Shown: piece by piece, positions 18,587 through 28,073 of the stretch | How the letters are laid out: every line of letters begins with the position of its first letter | How positions within the stretch are numbered: the first letter of the stretch is position 1 | Assembly (NCBI RefSeq): GCF_020514235.1 | Contig: NZ_VTLB01000001.1 | Span: 124,001-188,000, forward strand | Source: Synechococcus sp. MU1617 | GTDB lineage: Bacteria > Cyanobacteriota > Cyanobacteriia > PCC-6307 > Cyanobiaceae | Direction: 5' to 3' | DNA length: 64,000 bases | The notes under the pieces: model-generated | The model's database searches: none | The model's input: the letters and a program-made list of their open reading frames with translations, nothing else | What the model was told of the DNA's origin: nothing | Program-made: the position numbers and the translations under genes

Positions 18587-19157
18587 TCCCACGTTCCATC
18601 TGGAGCCACCCATGGCAGGCCAGACCAGCCGCTTAATCCTGGTCAGCGGACCAGCCCGCAGTGGCAAGAGCCGTTGGGCTGAGCATCTTTTGCTTCATCA
18701 CCCTGTTGTGACCTACATCGCCACCGCTGCCACCCGACCGGATGACCCTGATTGGCACAAGCGGCTGGAGGTCCACCGGAAGCGTCGACCCGACCACTGG
18801 AGCCTCGCTGAATGCGGAGCAGACCTGGTGAACGTCATCGACAACCTTGCTCCAGGCCAATCTGTTCTGATTGACGCGCTTGGAGGATTCGTTGCCCATC
18901 ACCTCGACCTAAATGCATCGGAGTGGGAGCACCTCTGTGAACGGCTGATCGCCTCGATCAGGTCATCGCATTGCACTTTTGTTCTGGTGATCGAAGAGAC
19001 AGGCTGGGGCGTTGTCCCCCCAACACGCATCGGTGGCTTGTTTCGGGATCGTCTTGGAAGCCTTGCCCAAGCACTTGACCGTGTCGCCAACGCCGCCTGG
19101 TTGGTTCTCCAGGGTCGCGCTCTGGATCTTCATGGCCTAGGCCAGCTTGTGCCATGA
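18573..19157 (+). CDS. cobU: Adenosylcobinamide kinase / guanylyltransferase CobU
   Basis: 194 residues with the P-loop VSGPARSGKSRWAE and the later motif ETGWGVVPPTRIGGLFRD, both diagnostic of CobU. It phosphorylates adenosylcobinamide and transfers GMP in B12 nucleotide-loop assembly. Two starts are plausible: 18573, with AGGGG upstream and overlapping pxcA, and ATG 18612 (MAGQTSR), which has GGAG about 8 bases upstream and begins nearer the P-loop as in most CobU proteins. It overlaps trmL by 4 bases (ATGA). Confidence 0.9.
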   Translation: MAVVDPTFHLEPPMAGQTSRLILVSGPARSGKSRWAEHLLLHHPVVTYIATAATRPDDPDWHKRLEVHRKRRPDHWSLAECGADLVNVIDNLAPGQSVLIDALGGFVAHHLDLNASEWEHLCERLIASIRSSHCTFVLVIEETGWGVVPPTRIGGLFRDRLGSLAQALDRVANAAWLVLQGRALDLHGLGQLVP

Positions 19158-19645
19158 CTGAGTTTGCCCCCCTGCGTATTGCCCTGTACGAGCCCCAGAT
19201 CCCACCGAACACCGGCAACATCGCCCGCACATCGGCAGCCTTCAGCATTCCACTGACCCTGATTGAACCTCTTGGATTCAAGGTGGATGATCGGAGCGTT
19301 CGCCGTGCCGGTCTTGATTACTGGCCCCACGTTCAGCTTTCAATCGCGTCGAACTTCCCCGAGTTTCAAGCTGAGCTCCAACCTGAGCAGAGGTTGATCG
19401 GTTGCAGTCGTCGTGGTGGCTCATCGCTCTCGTCGTTCACCTTTCGACGAGGGGATGTTCTGCTGTTTGGCCGGGAAGACACGGGGCTGCCGGAACCGGT
19501 GCGCAAAGCCTGCGACAGCATCCTCACGATTCCAATGCCTGGAGCTGCTGATGACGCTGGCCAGGGGGGCGTACGCAGCCTCAACCTTTCCGTCGCTTGC
19601 GCATTGGTGACCTACGTCGCTGGAGAGCAGTTGCGGTTGTGGTGA
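19154..19645 (+). CDS. trmL: tRNA (cytidine34-2'-O)-methyltransferase
   Basis: 163 residues of the SPOUT fold: IALYEPQIPPNTGNIARTSAAF at the N-terminus, LLFGREDTGLPEPV in the middle, and the knot motif IPMPGAADDAGQGGVRSLNLSVA at the end. This is TrmL, which 2'-O-methylates the wobble base of tRNA-Leu isoacceptors. Its start overlaps the cobU stop (ATGA), showing translational coupling. Confidence 0.92.
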   Translation: MTEFAPLRIALYEPQIPPNTGNIARTSAAFSIPLTLIEPLGFKVDDRSVRRAGLDYWPHVQLSIASNFPEFQAELQPEQRLIGCSRRGGSSLSSFTFRRGDVLLFGREDTGLPEPVRKACDSILTIPMPGAADDAGQGGVRSLNLSVACALVTYVAGEQLRLW

Positions 19646-19678
19646 TCTCACCACTGCTCCAAACCCCCTTGCGCCGTG

Positions 19679-20767
19679 ATGTTCGGCTCGTTACCTTCAA
19701 CGCGTCTCAGGGTTTTCATGCGCGCATCGCTTGCTCTGGCAGCTGCAGTAGCCCCTGTTGTGTCATTGGGTCTGTGGAGCTCCCTACCCGGTATTGCCGA
19801 TAACGCCACCTTTGAACTTGCCGAGCTGCCTCCCCTGCCAGCTCTCGAGCTTTCTGATTCCATCGCCGCCGGCAATAAAGCCAAAACGACTGCCTCCGTT
19901 TGGTTCAAGGTCGTTCGGGCCACGTCACTGAGGCGTTTCTCTGAGCTGTTCAACCTTGATCCTGAGGTTCTGGCCACGTTGAACAACGTGCCTTACTCCC
20001 ATGTTTTTGAAAAGGAGAGTTGGCTCTCTCTGCCTGGCTCTGCGCGGGCTGTTGCGGTGACGCTGTCGTCACTCAAACGGACCAGTGAGCGTCAGACGCT
20101 TCCAGTTGCTGCTCCGCCACCGGTCGGCACCCTTGCCAAAATCCAGAAGGGTGATTCTTTGGCTGCTTTCCTTAAGCGTCACGGTGTCACCCAGGAACAG
20201 CTCAAGACTTGGAATCCTGGGCTTGATGTCAGTGGTTTGACTGTTGGCCGGGAGCTCCAGATCGCTCAGGCTTCCTCAGGGCAGTCACTTCTTGCTGTTC
20301 GTCCGCTTCGGAGTGGAGGTGCTGCTTGGCCAGAGCAAACTCTGCTGCCTATCGCCGACCAGCCCGACCACCTCAAACCCCCAATCGTTGGTTACCAGTG
20401 GCCAACCAAGGGTGTTTTTACCTCAGGTTATGGATGGCGTTGGGGTCGGATGCATAAAGGGATTGATATTGCCAACAACACCGGAACCCCTGTCCTTGCA
20501 GCGCGTGATGGGATCGTCTCCTTCTCAGGCTGGAGCGGTGCCTACGGTTATCTGGTCGAAATCGCCCACAGCGATGGTGAATCCACGCGTTACGCCCACA
20601 ACAGCCGCCTTTTGGTCAAGAAAGGTCAGGTTGTACCCCGTGGTGCTCGAATTTCATTGATGGGAAGCACCGGACGCAGCACCGGACCTCACCTTCACTT
20701 TGAAATCCGTCGCGCCGGTGGCGCTGCTCTCAATCCCCTGGTCAAGCTTCCGGCACGAAAGGCCTGA
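19679..20767 (+). CDS. LysM and M23-peptidase cell-wall protein
   Basis: About 362 residues. An N-terminal hydrophobic export segment (FMRASLALAAAVAPVVSLGL) is followed by a degenerate and then a clear LysM repeat (TLAKIQKGDSLAAFLKRHG, about residue 140). A C-terminal M23 endopeptidase domain has the zinc ligands in HKGIDIANNTG and GPHLHFEIRR. It should cut peptidoglycan cross-links in the periplasm, or act as a NlpD/EnvC-like activator, though the ligands look intact. The ATG at 19679 is used; a GTG one codon earlier is possible. Confidence 0.88.
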   Translation: MFGSLPSTRLRVFMRASLALAAAVAPVVSLGLWSSLPGIADNATFELAELPPLPALELSDSIAAGNKAKTTASVWFKVVRATSLRRFSELFNLDPEVLATLNNVPYSHVFEKESWLSLPGSARAVAVTLSSLKRTSERQTLPVAAPPPVGTLAKIQKGDSLAAFLKRHGVTQEQLKTWNPGLDVSGLTVGRELQIAQASSGQSLLAVRPLRSGGAAWPEQTLLPIADQPDHLKPPIVGYQWPTKGVFTSGYGWRWGRMHKGIDIANNTGTPVLAARDGIVSFSGWSGAYGYLVEIAHSDGESTRYAHNSRLLVKKGQVVPRGARISLMGSTGRSTGPHLHFEIRRAGGAALNPLVKLPARKA

Positions 20768-20830
20768 ATCAATCAAGCTCATATCCAAGCTGGTAACGAG
20801 CAGGCTGCTCCCCAGCTTGAATCAATGAAT

Positions 20831-20903
20831 GTCAGAGGGGAGACTTGAACTCCCGACCTCAGGGTTATGAATCCTGTGCTCTAACCAGCTGAGCTACTCT
20901 GAC
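20831..20903 (-). tRNA. tRNA-Met (CAT anticodon), elongator-like
   Basis: The 73-base cloverleaf reads on the minus strand: acceptor stem GTCAGAG/CTCTGAC, D-arm AGCTCAGCTGGTTAGAGC, anticodon loop TTCATAA giving CAT, and T-loop GTTCAAGTC. The first acceptor pair is a normal G-C, unlike the mismatched end of bacterial initiator tRNA, so it is an elongator. A CAT tRNA modified to read Ile AUA is the main alternative. CCA is not encoded. Confidence 0.93.
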
Positions 20904-20950
20904 GCAGGCCCTTCAGGCCAGTGTCCATCATACATCTCAGGGGTTCAGCC

Positions 20951-21259
20951 TCAGCGCATGTCGATGGCATTGAGGCGGTCGCGAAAGGATCTCGGCTGGT
21001 CATCCTTGATCAGAGGCGTCTCTGTCTCAACAACGGGTGTCGGTGCAGGTAAAGGTGCTGGCTCGGCGACTCGTGAGGGCGACGACCGTCGGCTTGCTCC
21101 GCGATTCCCTCCCAAGCTTTTCAGCTGCCCTGTGCGCTGGTCTCGATCCAGAGGTTTCTTGCGCAGATCTCCTTTCAGCTGGTTCAGCAGACGGAAATGT
21201 CCAGTAGAGCTGAACTTGCGCAGCAGAGCTGGGTCCCAGCTGGTGAATCGATCAGTCAT
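20951..21259 (-). CDS. Hypothetical protein, 102 aa
   Basis: I do not recognise the family. The N-terminal half (WDPALLRKFSSTGHFRLLNQL, then LRKKPLDRDQ) is basic and ordered-looking; the middle is Ser/Arg/Pro-rich; the end (PRSFRDRLNAIDMR) is a short conserved-looking motif. No membrane segment. It lies between tRNA-Met and the divergent peroxiredoxin gene. Coding is credible from residue composition, and it probably belongs to the picocyanobacterial conserved set. Confidence 0.65.
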   Translation of the reverse strand: MTDRFTSWDPALLRKFSSTGHFRLLNQLKGDLRKKPLDRDQRTGQLKSLGGNRGASRRSSPSRVAEPAPLPAPTPVVETETPLIKDDQPRSFRDRLNAIDMR

Positions 21260-21317
21260 CGTCTGAGTTTATGGCGACGGAGGGCGGCATCCGTGATAGG
21301 TTGAAACATGAAACTGG

Positions 21318-21347
21318 AAGTCGATTCGACTACGTGTTAAGTCGATT
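21318..21347 (+). promoter_or_regulatory. Direct repeat upstream of peroxiredoxin
   Basis: AAGTCGATT occurs at 21318-21326 and again at 21339-21347, exactly 21 bases apart (two helical turns). The first copy extends into the palindrome AGTCGATTCGACT. The pair lies 34-63 bases upstream of the peroxiredoxin ATG, a sensible place for a regulator site. No known regulator is assigned. Confidence 0.4.
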
Positions 21348-21380
21348 GCGGCCTTCAGCTCACTCCTTCACCCCCCGATC

Positions 21381-21983
21381 ATGACCGACACCGGTTGCTT
21401 GCGTGTGGGCCAGCAGGCCCCTGATTTCACAGCCACCGCAGTGGTGGACCAAGAGTTTAAGGAAGTCACCCTGTCCCAGTACCGGGGCAAGTACGTGGTG
21501 CTGTTCTTCTATCCGCTGGATTTCACCTTCGTTTGCCCGACTGAAATCACGGCCTTCAGCGACCGCTACGCCGATTTCTCCAGCAAGAACACCGAAGTCC
21601 TCGGCGTTTCCGTGGACAGCCAGTTCAGCCACCTGGCCTGGATTCAGACCCCTCGCAATCAGGGCGGCCTGGGCGATATCAACTATCCCCTCGTTGCCGA
21701 TCTGAAGAAGGAAATTTCCACGGCGTACAACGTCTTGGATGATGCCGAGGGTGTTGCCCTGCGCGGCTTGTTCATCATCGACCCCGATGGTGTGATCATG
21801 CACGCCACCATCAACAACCTGCCCGTTGGCCGCAACGTGGATGAGACTCTTCGGGTTCTGCAGGCCTTCCAGTACGTGCAATCCAACCCCGACGAGGTTT
21901 GCCCTGCCAACTGGACTCCTGGTGAAAAGACCATGAAGCCTGATCCCAAGGGTTCCAAGGAGTACTTCTCCTCCATCGGCTGA
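21381..21983 (+). CDS. 2-Cys peroxiredoxin
   Basis: 200 residues. The peroxidatic Cys is in [12 protein letters not shown] (about residue 53) and the resolving Cys in [11 protein letters not shown] (about residue 174), so it is a typical 2-Cys (AhpC/Prx1) enzyme that reduces H2O2 and organic peroxides using thioredoxin. The C-terminal YF tail (KEYFSSIG) resembles the motif of peroxidation-sensitive forms. It is monocistronic, with a repeat pair upstream and a strong terminator downstream. Confidence 0.95.
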   Translation: MTDTGCLRVGQQAPDFTATAVVDQEFKEVTLSQYRGKYVVLFFYPLDFTFVCPTEITAFSDRYADFSSKNTEVLGVSVDSQFSHLAWIQTPRNQGGLGDINYPLVADLKKEISTAYNVLDDAEGVALRGLFIIDPDGVIMHATINNLPVGRNVDETLRVLQAFQYVQSNPDEVCPANWTPGEKTMKPDPKGSKEYFSSIG

Positions 21984-22011
21984 TTCTTCAATCAACCAAA
22001 TTGGTATTTTC

Positions 22012-24771
22012 TTAAGCTCTGCCCGTCAAACGGGTGGAGCTTTTTTTCATGAGTTGATCCAAAGCGAGATCTAAGTCCTGGTCCATCGCAATCAACCGAC
22101 CGTCACTCACAACAATCCTGGCCAAAGAGGGCAGCCCCACTTTCCTGGTACGCAGATATACCGGTTCCACGTAAAGGAGTCCAGAGCCAACGGGAAGCAC
22201 AAGAAGATTGCCTTGAACGAGTTCTAGATCGTCCTGATCCCAAAGGCCAAACTGCTCGCTCACATCTGGATCCTGATGAATAAGAGCCTGAACTTGTTCC
22301 GGGCCGAGGATGATTTTGTCTTTGGGAAAATCGATTAATTCCAATTCACCGTAGTGATCACCGTCGTTTCGAGCCACCAACCACGCTGTGAGATTTGGCC
22401 GGGCTAGGGGGGTAAGTGGTTGGAGTAAAAGAAATTCGGAATTGTCGTTGCCTTGAACCTGTGCCGTGATGTGATAAGGCTCAACATCAATTTTTTGTCC
22501 CCCATAGATCTCACTGGGAACCTGCCAAACATCATCGCCGTTGTAGAAGATTTGGGGATCGGTAACGTGATATCGCTTCAGCTGATTCACTTGAACATTG
22601 AAGAAATCCTCAGGAACTCTGCGGTGGTCACGAACGAGTTGCGGCATCGCCTGCATTGGTTCAAATAAATCTGGGAAGATGCGAGCCCAGGTGCCCGCAA
22701 TCGGATCGTCGGGTTCTGAAATGAAGAACTGAATGCTGCCGTTGTAAGCATCGACAATGGCCTTCACTGAGTTTCTTAAGTACCGATCAGGATCATCTGG
22801 TGAGACCGCTGCGCTGTAAGCCAGGGTCGTGCTGTGGGTGTACCCCTCAACGACCCAATACTGATGTTGTTGGCGTTGATCCGATGTCGCTTTGGTCGTG
22901 TTGGAACTGTCCTGATCAGAATTGGGAATGGAAATCAGATAGGGCTCACCACGAAAATCAATGAAGGGTGCTATCGCTTTGACACGGCTGCGCACATCAC
23001 GCCTGATAAGTAGTTTGGAATCAACGTTGATCGCATTTGTGAACAGCAATCGAGGTTCACGTAGATAAACCGCTGCTGCGCATCGTTGAAGCCAAGATCT
23101 AATTGATACACCGCCTGATCCATGATAGTGCGTCATTACATTGATATCGCCTTCGGGGTAATCAAATTCTGCGATATCTGTTGGAGCGATGGCATAGGGC
23201 GAAGGAAGCATCCCGTAATAGAGCGCTGCATCGCCGACAGGGATTTGATCCTGAACGTCAGATCGTTCAATACCCAGTGCTGGATTTCCAGCAATTTTTG
23301 TTTCCGTGCCGAGACCTTTGATGAAATAAGAAGGGAGACCATCGTCCCTGCGTTCATTCACCGGACTAACGGTGAAGCCGTAGCCGTGGGTGAAGATGAA
23401 ATGACTGTTCTGCCAGGTTTTAGAGCGACGCGGCAATGCGGATTGATCCAATTCGCGCGCCGAGACAATCACTTGCTGGGACGAATCGCTGTCTTGATTC
23501 AGCGGATAACGATCAACTGCTGCATTGGAAAAGCGGTAGTAGACCCTCAGCTGTTGCAATTGGCGGTTTGCTTCAAGCAAAGGACCGCTGTCCCAGAGGC
23601 GGACATTTTCGAGAGTGCTGGCGCCTTGCTCACGATCAGCGGCGCTGAACCTTGAGGGGTCATCGACTTGACTCTTGATTTGATCCAACTGGAAGCCCCA
23701 TTGCGTGGCCTCAATGGCATTTTTCAGATAGCGCTCTTGCAAGGCAAATTCCCTTGGCCGCACCACGAGCCAGCGGGTCAGAGGTGTGGCGACCATTTCC
23801 AGCACCACGAGCGTCGCCAAGGTCAATGCAAGTCCCTGACGCAGTCGCCGCCGACAGGGCAACAGAACAGCTAGCGCAATCAGCACCAGTAGGAGCGTGG
23901 CGACTGCACGCAACGGCAGGGTGAGGTGGGCCTGTAGCCATCCCGCCCCGGCCACAAGGCCGTGTTGAGTCCACAGGAGTTGATGCCTGGATAACCACAC
24001 CAGACCCGCTGCTCCAAGCAGCAGAAGCGCTGACAGGGACCTGATCAGCTGAATCTGTCGCCGCGAAAAGATTGGACTGGCCCAGTCAGAGATTGCTTTT
24101 GAGCCAGCCACAAGACGCCAGAGCTCAAAGACGAGGGTGAATGCTGCGCCCAAGATCAACAGTTCCAGGGCCAGATGCAATCCGGCAAAGCGCCCCAACC
24201 CGAAGCTCAGATCGGCTGCGAGTAAGGGGTCTTTCGTGGATTCATCAGGAATCAAGAGGGCCAGCGACCAGATGCTCCAAGCGCGGCTCACGACAACAAC
24301 CAGAGACCCTGCAACGATCCGTGCCAGCCATGGCCTCAACCGCGGCCAGGCCATCGCCAGGGCTATCGCTAACGCCTGAATGACTCCTCTAGCTGAGCCG
24401 ATTCGAACATTTGGCCCAAGGTGTGGTCGCCACTCACCCAGCTGAAACGGGTCATGGATGGCCAGCGCCAAGAGATCCAGCGTCAGCGAGGCAGTGACAA
24501 GCACCACAACAGCACTGATCAACAGAGCGAATCCGTAGGACCATCCGGTCAGGCAGATTCCCTGGGATGAGCTTGACGTCTGTTGTTTGAATTGCCTGGA
24601 CCAGGCCCGGGCTGCCAATAGCGGCAGCATGGCCAACCCAGCGAAGAGAAGCTGAAGAAGCCAGCGCTTAAGAAGAACGTCAGTCCAGGCGAACTGATCG
24701 AACCAGAGCCACTCGATCTGCATCCGGGCTGCAACAACAACCAGCGGCAGCAGAAGGAGAAGGCGTCTCAT
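22012..24771 (-). CDS. UPF0182 family membrane protein
   Basis: 919 residues. The first 330 contain about seven hydrophobic helices (for example LLLPLVVVAARM, LLFAGLAMLPLLAA, SALLLLGAAGLVWL, LLLVLIALAVLL). A long soluble domain follows with conserved blocks such as FIFTHGYGFTVSPVN, PYFIKGLG and WVVEGYTHSTTLAYS. This is the UPF0182/COG1615 family, widespread in cyanobacteria and actinobacteria, with no established function. Its ATG overlaps the ftsH stop (ATGA), so it is translated with ftsH and may be linked to membrane protein quality control. Confidence 0.9.
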   Translation of the reverse strand: MRRLLLLLPLVVVAARMQIEWLWFDQFAWTDVLLKRWLLQLLFAGLAMLPLLAARAWSRQFKQQTSSSSQGICLTGWSYGFALLISAVVVLVTASLTLDLLALAIHDPFQLGEWRPHLGPNVRIGSARGVIQALAIALAMAWPRLRPWLARIVAGSLVVVVSRAWSIWSLALLIPDESTKDPLLAADLSFGLGRFAGLHLALELLILGAAFTLVFELWRLVAGSKAISDWASPIFSRRQIQLIRSLSALLLLGAAGLVWLSRHQLLWTQHGLVAGAGWLQAHLTLPLRAVATLLLVLIALAVLLPCRRRLRQGLALTLATLVVLEMVATPLTRWLVVRPREFALQERYLKNAIEATQWGFQLDQIKSQVDDPSRFSAADREQGASTLENVRLWDSGPLLEANRQLQQLRVYYRFSNAAVDRYPLNQDSDSSQQVIVSARELDQSALPRRSKTWQNSHFIFTHGYGFTVSPVNERRDDGLPSYFIKGLGTETKIAGNPALGIERSDVQDQIPVGDAALYYGMLPSPYAIAPTDIAEFDYPEGDINVMTHYHGSGGVSIRSWLQRCAAAVYLREPRLLFTNAINVDSKLLIRRDVRSRVKAIAPFIDFRGEPYLISIPNSDQDSSNTTKATSDQRQQHQYWVVEGYTHSTTLAYSAAVSPDDPDRYLRNSVKAIVDAYNGSIQFFISEPDDPIAGTWARIFPDLFEPMQAMPQLVRDHRRVPEDFFNVQVNQLKRYHVTDPQIFYNGDDVWQVPSEIYGGQKIDVEPYHITAQVQGNDNSEFLLLQPLTPLARPNLTAWLVARNDGDHYGELELIDFPKDKIILGPEQVQALIHQDPDVSEQFGLWDQDDLELVQGNLLVLPVGSGLLYVEPVYLRTRKVGLPSLARIVVSDGRLIAMDQDLDLALDQLMKKSSTRLTGRA
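22015..22047 (+). terminator. Peroxiredoxin terminator inside UPF0182 3' end
   Basis: AGCTC-TG-CCCGT, loop CAA, ACGGG-TG-GAGCT, then seven T. It is a classic intrinsic terminator about 30 bases after the peroxiredoxin stop. It lies within the last codons of the convergent UPF0182 gene. Confidence 0.8.
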
Positions 24772-26627
24772 GGGAGGCCAGCGATGTCGCGGAACCGATC
24801 ACCGTTGATCGTTTCCTCGGCAATCAAAACGTCCACCAGTTGATCCATCAACTCACGGCGTGGCTCCAGTAGAGCGATGGCTTGCGCCAAAGCACTCTTG
24901 GCCAGCTGGCGGATTTGAGTATCGATGGCCTGACCTGTGGATTCGGCGTAACTCGGCCGTTGGTTGAACCAGTCGCGTCCCAGAAACACCTCCGTACCGG
25001 GGCCTTCAAGGGCCATGGGCCCGAGGCTGGAAAAGCCGAAGCGCGTCACCATCTCCCGTGCGAGTTGAGCCACCATCTGGAGATCACCACTAGCCCCTTG
25101 GGTGATCTCGAGCGATCCGAAAACCACCTGCTCTGCTGCCCGCCCACCGAGGGCGACCACAAGATCAGCCAGGCAAGACGAGCGGGTGATCAAACCGGAA
25201 TCCAGCACTTCCTCATCGGGCATGAAGCGGGTGTAACCACCGGCTCCGCCACGGGGAAGAATCGTGACCTTGTCCACCGCGTTAGCCGCCGGCAGAAGAC
25301 TGGCCACCAGGGCATGGCCCACTTCGTGGTAAGCGATGAGCCTTTTTTTGGCGCTGTCCTGCAAGGGGCGATTGCTGAGCCCCATGGTGATCCGCTCCAA
25401 GGCCCCTTCAAGCTGGAATTGACCGATCCGGAGCATGTTCTGGCGGGCCGTGAGGATCGCTGCTTCGTTCAGCAGATTGGCCAGATCAGCACCGGAAAAA
25501 CCAGGGGTGCGGCTCGCCCAATCCGATAGCGAAACCGAGTCATCGAGGGGTCGTGTTCGCGCATGTACGGCGAGAATGGCCTCGCGACCTTGGCGATCAG
25601 GAAGACCAACATCAATTCGCCGGTCGAAGCGACCCGGACGCAACAGTGCGGCGTCCAGCACGTCGGCACGGTTTGTGGCCGCCAGCAGGATGACGCCCGA
25701 GTTCTCCTCAAAACCATCCATCTCCGTCAGGAGTTGGTTGAGGGTCTGTTCGCGTTCATCGTTGCCGCCGCCGATGCCAGCACCCCGCTGGCGACCAACT
25801 GCATCAATCTCATCGATGAAAACGATGCAGGGGGACTTTTCTTTGGCTTGGCGGAATAGATCGCGAACCCTGCTGGCGCCAACACCCACGAAAAGCTCAA
25901 CAAACTCTGAGGCCGCGATTGAGAAGAACGGCACGCCCGCCTCCCCTGCAATCGCCTTGGCAAGAAGTGTTTTCCCAGTTCCAGGGGGGCCCACCAAGAG
26001 CACGCCCCGCGGGATCTTGGCGCCAAGACGAATAAAAGCCTCAGGCTGCTTAAGGAAGGTGACCACCTCCTCCAGTTCAAGCCGCGCATCGTTAATGCCG
26101 GCCACGTCTTCAAACCGAATCTGCAGGTCTTCCTGTGGCTTCAAGCGAGGTTGACTTCGCCCAAAACCCAGAGCCCGATTCGCCATCTGAGCTGACCGCT
26201 TCAGCAGGAGCGATAGGCCGACCAGCACCAGCAGAACCACCACCAGGGTCCCGGCCAGTTCGCGCCCTGCTTGTTCACGGCGGATATCAACAACTGTCAG
26301 AGGCGTGCCAGAGCTCTCTGCCGCCCGAAGGATTTGGTTGTCGTTGGCGAAAACGGGAACGGTGACCCGTCGCCCATCGTTGTATTGGACCCTGACTTCC
26401 CTGCTGCCCGGTACGAGATCCAACTGCTTGATCTCTTTTGCATCAATATCTTTGAGCAGGGTGGAGTAACTCACCGTGTCCTTCTTCGTCCAAAAACCCT
26501 GAATCGAAGAAGGTTGAACCTTCTGAGGGGCCGCGGAACCACTGGAGCCGTCCGAACCTGGTGCCACGTCATCGCTGCGCTTCACGGAGCCTAGCGATTT
26601 GACGCAAGGGGGTTCCAAACGAGACAA
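24768..26627 (-). CDS. ftsH: FtsH-family AAA+ zinc metalloprotease, one membrane helix
   Basis: 619 residues from a TTG; a GTG at 26585 (VKRSDD) is an alternative. The AAA+ module has Walker A GPPGTGKT (213-220), Walker [11 protein letters not shown] (about 267-276) and arginine finger region RPGRFDR. The protease has zinc motif HEVGH (434-438). The periplasmic/lumenal-type domain (about 52-120) and one helix (about 124-143) are present, but the usual first helix is not: residues 1-50 are polar and Ser/Gly-rich. Only 27 bases separate the start from the divergent rpmF, so no helix is hidden upstream. FtsH degrades membrane proteins, including photodamaged D1. UPF0182 follows in the operon. 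Confidence 0.88.
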   Translation of the reverse strand: MSRLEPPCVKSLGSVKRSDDVAPGSDGSSGSAAPQKVQPSSIQGFWTKKDTVSYSTLLKDIDAKEIKQLDLVPGSREVRVQYNDGRRVTVPVFANDNQILRAAESSGTPLTVVDIRREQAGRELAGTLVVVLLVLVGLSLLLKRSAQMANRALGFGRSQPRLKPQEDLQIRFEDVAGINDARLELEEVVTFLKQPEAFIRLGAKIPRGVLLVGPPGTGKTLLAKAIAGEAGVPFFSIAASEFVELFVGVGASRVRDLFRQAKEKSPCIVFIDEIDAVGRQRGAGIGGGNDEREQTLNQLLTEMDGFEENSGVILLAATNRADVLDAALLRPGRFDRRIDVGLPDRQGREAILAVHARTRPLDDSVSLSDWASRTPGFSGADLANLLNEAAILTARQNMLRIGQFQLEGALERITMGLSNRPLQDSAKKRLIAYHEVGHALVASLLPAANAVDKVTILPRGGAGGYTRFMPDEEVLDSGLITRSSCLADLVVALGGRAAEQVVFGSLEITQGASGDLQMVAQLAREMVTRFGFSSLGPMALEGPGTEVFLGRDWFNQRPSYAESTGQAIDTQIRQLAKSALAQAIALLEPRRELMDQLVDVLIAEETINGDRFRDIAGLP

Positions 26628-26654
26628 TCTCGGTTTGGAAATACATCAGGCGCA

Positions 26655-26831
26655 ATGGCCGTCCCGAAGAAGAAAACATCCAAGGCCAAGCGCAACCAGC
26701 GCAGCGCCACCTGGAAGGGCAAGGCAGCCGTTGCCGCCCAGCGCGCCATGTCCATCGGCAAGTCTGTGCTGAGTGGCCGCGCCCAGGGTTTTGTCTACCC
26801 GGTGAGTGAGTCCGAAGACGGCGAATCCTGA
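26655..26831 (+). CDS. rpmF: 50S ribosomal protein L32
   Basis: 58 residues: [20 protein letters not shown] at the start is the L32 signature. It lacks the zinc-binding Cys pair of some L32 proteins. It diverges from ftsH with a 27-base gap, and its last 37 bases overlap the convergent glycerate kinase gene. Confidence 0.95.
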   Translation: MAVPKKKTSKAKRNQRSATWKGKAAVAAQRAMSIGKSVLSGRAQGFVYPVSESEDGES

Positions 26832-27850
26832 ATCGCACCCTGGAGGTGGATTCGTTTCAGGTTTCGATCTGGATCCACCTCCACAACAACATCCGCTCGC
26901 ATTGTTTGAAAACTGCTCGATGGCAGCGAGCAGAGAATCATGCGGATGAATCGATCGAGTTCGGAACTGGAAAGCGATGCTCCCCGTTCCGCTTGAAGGG
27001 TGGCTTCCTGTTGCCGTTTCCAACGCCATTGAGCGTTGAAGTCTGTCGCCCGCAGTTGCCAGAGTTGATCGAAACAACTCCAGGTGGCTTCGTAGAGGGC
27101 GAGAACTGGTTGCAGCTTCTGGCGCCATTCCAACTCCTGCGGCGTTAGAGGAAACTCGAGATGGGGCTCATCTGCCGTTGGGTCGGCGTTTGATCTGCAT
27201 CCCACAAACCAACCCTCAAAAATCAGCAGGTCGGCATCGCAACGGCGCCAACCGCTGCGGTCTCCACGTCCTTGTCGTTTGGCTTTGTCGAAGCAGGGCA
27301 TCAAGACGTGGTCACCCTGGCGCCATACCTGAAGACACTCCTGCAGGAGCTCCAGGTCATGGCTGCCAGGAAGTGCGCGGGGCACACCCCAGGGGTTGCC
27401 GCTTATGGCCGCATCAAGCCGTTCGGCCTCGAAATAAAAATCATCCAGCGACACCACCTGGATGGAGAGGCCAAGTTCCTTTGCCGCTGCTTCAATCCAT
27501 TGCCCCAGAGTGGTCTTCCCGCATCCCGGCAAAGCACTGAGTCCGAGCAGACGGCGTTCTCCCAGCCATTGATCTCCCAGGCTCAGAAGAGGCAGGCCAA
27601 CTGACCACAGCCAATCCGGTGCAGCTCTGGGATGCCAGTGATCGAGGGCGACCCGGTGACGCCCGGAGTTGCGCTGCTGTGCAGACCAACTTGCGACGTC
27701 GCCCAAATCAAGATGCTGAAGCAACCGTTGCTGATCGCTGCTGGGAATGATGCGTTGGCCTTCAGGATCCAACTTTGAACGCCTCCAGAACAACCGCGTA
27801 AACAAATCCAAGCCGCAGGTTGTCGAGCCAGGGAAGACGACGGCGCCCAA
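26795..27850 (-). CDS. D-glycerate 3-kinase (GLYK type)
   Basis: Up to 351 residues. The P-loop is [16 protein letters not shown] (about residue 106), followed by VVSLDDFYF and a P-loop kinase core with [14 protein letters not shown] and [11 protein letters not shown]. This is the plant/cyanobacterial GLYK family, which makes 3-phosphoglycerate from glycerate at the end of photorespiration. The ATG at 27850 would overlap ycf20 by 89 bases; a TTG near 27811 is a likelier true start. The 3' end overlaps rpmF. Confidence 0.82.
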   Translation of the reverse strand: MGAVVFPGSTTCGLDLFTRLFWRRSKLDPEGQRIIPSSDQQRLLQHLDLGDVASWSAQQRNSGRHRVALDHWHPRAAPDWLWSVGLPLLSLGDQWLGERRLLGLSALPGCGKTTLGQWIEAAAKELGLSIQVVSLDDFYFEAERLDAAISGNPWGVPRALPGSHDLELLQECLQVWRQGDHVLMPCFDKAKRQGRGDRSGWRRCDADLLIFEGWFVGCRSNADPTADEPHLEFPLTPQELEWRQKLQPVLALYEATWSCFDQLWQLRATDFNAQWRWKRQQEATLQAERGASLSSSELDRFIRMILCSLPSSSFQTMRADVVVEVDPDRNLKRIHLQGAIQDSPSSDSLTG

Positions 27851-28073
27851 GAACCATCAATTCACAGGCGATAAGGGCATAAAACGCCGTATAGGTCCTC
27901 AGCTGAACAGCATCCAGGATGTAAACGGGGAGGTTGCTGCCAATGAAAAATCCAAGCAGGAGCAGCAGCAACGTGGCGCTACGGCGCCACCAGGGTCCAG
28001 ACCAAGACTGACGAATCCCTGCACCCCAATTGTTCTGAAGCCCCGCCAGACGTGTGCGCTGGATTGAGCTCAT
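27762..28073 (-). CDS. Ycf20 family (DUF565) membrane protein
   Basis: 103 residues from the ATG at 28073, which overlaps the stop of the upstream HAD gene by 4 bases. Two or three hydrophobic segments ([31 protein letters not shown]) and the flow GSNLPVYILDAVQLRTYTAFYAL fit the DUF565/Ycf20 family. In green algae Ycf20-like proteins affect non-photochemical quenching, but the bacterial role is unproven. Transcribed between the HAD phosphatase and glycerate kinase genes. Confidence 0.75.
   Translation of the reverse strand: MSSIQRTRLAGLQNNWGAGIRQSWSGPWWRRSATLLLLLLGFFIGSNLPVYILDAVQLRTYTAFYALIACELMVLGRRRLPWLDNLRLGFVYAVVLEAFKVGS

Noticed and set aside
21360-21995. 211-residue ORF antisense to the peroxiredoxin
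   Set aside because: Mirror of a highly conserved gene; no family motif, His/Gly/Val-rich shadow composition.
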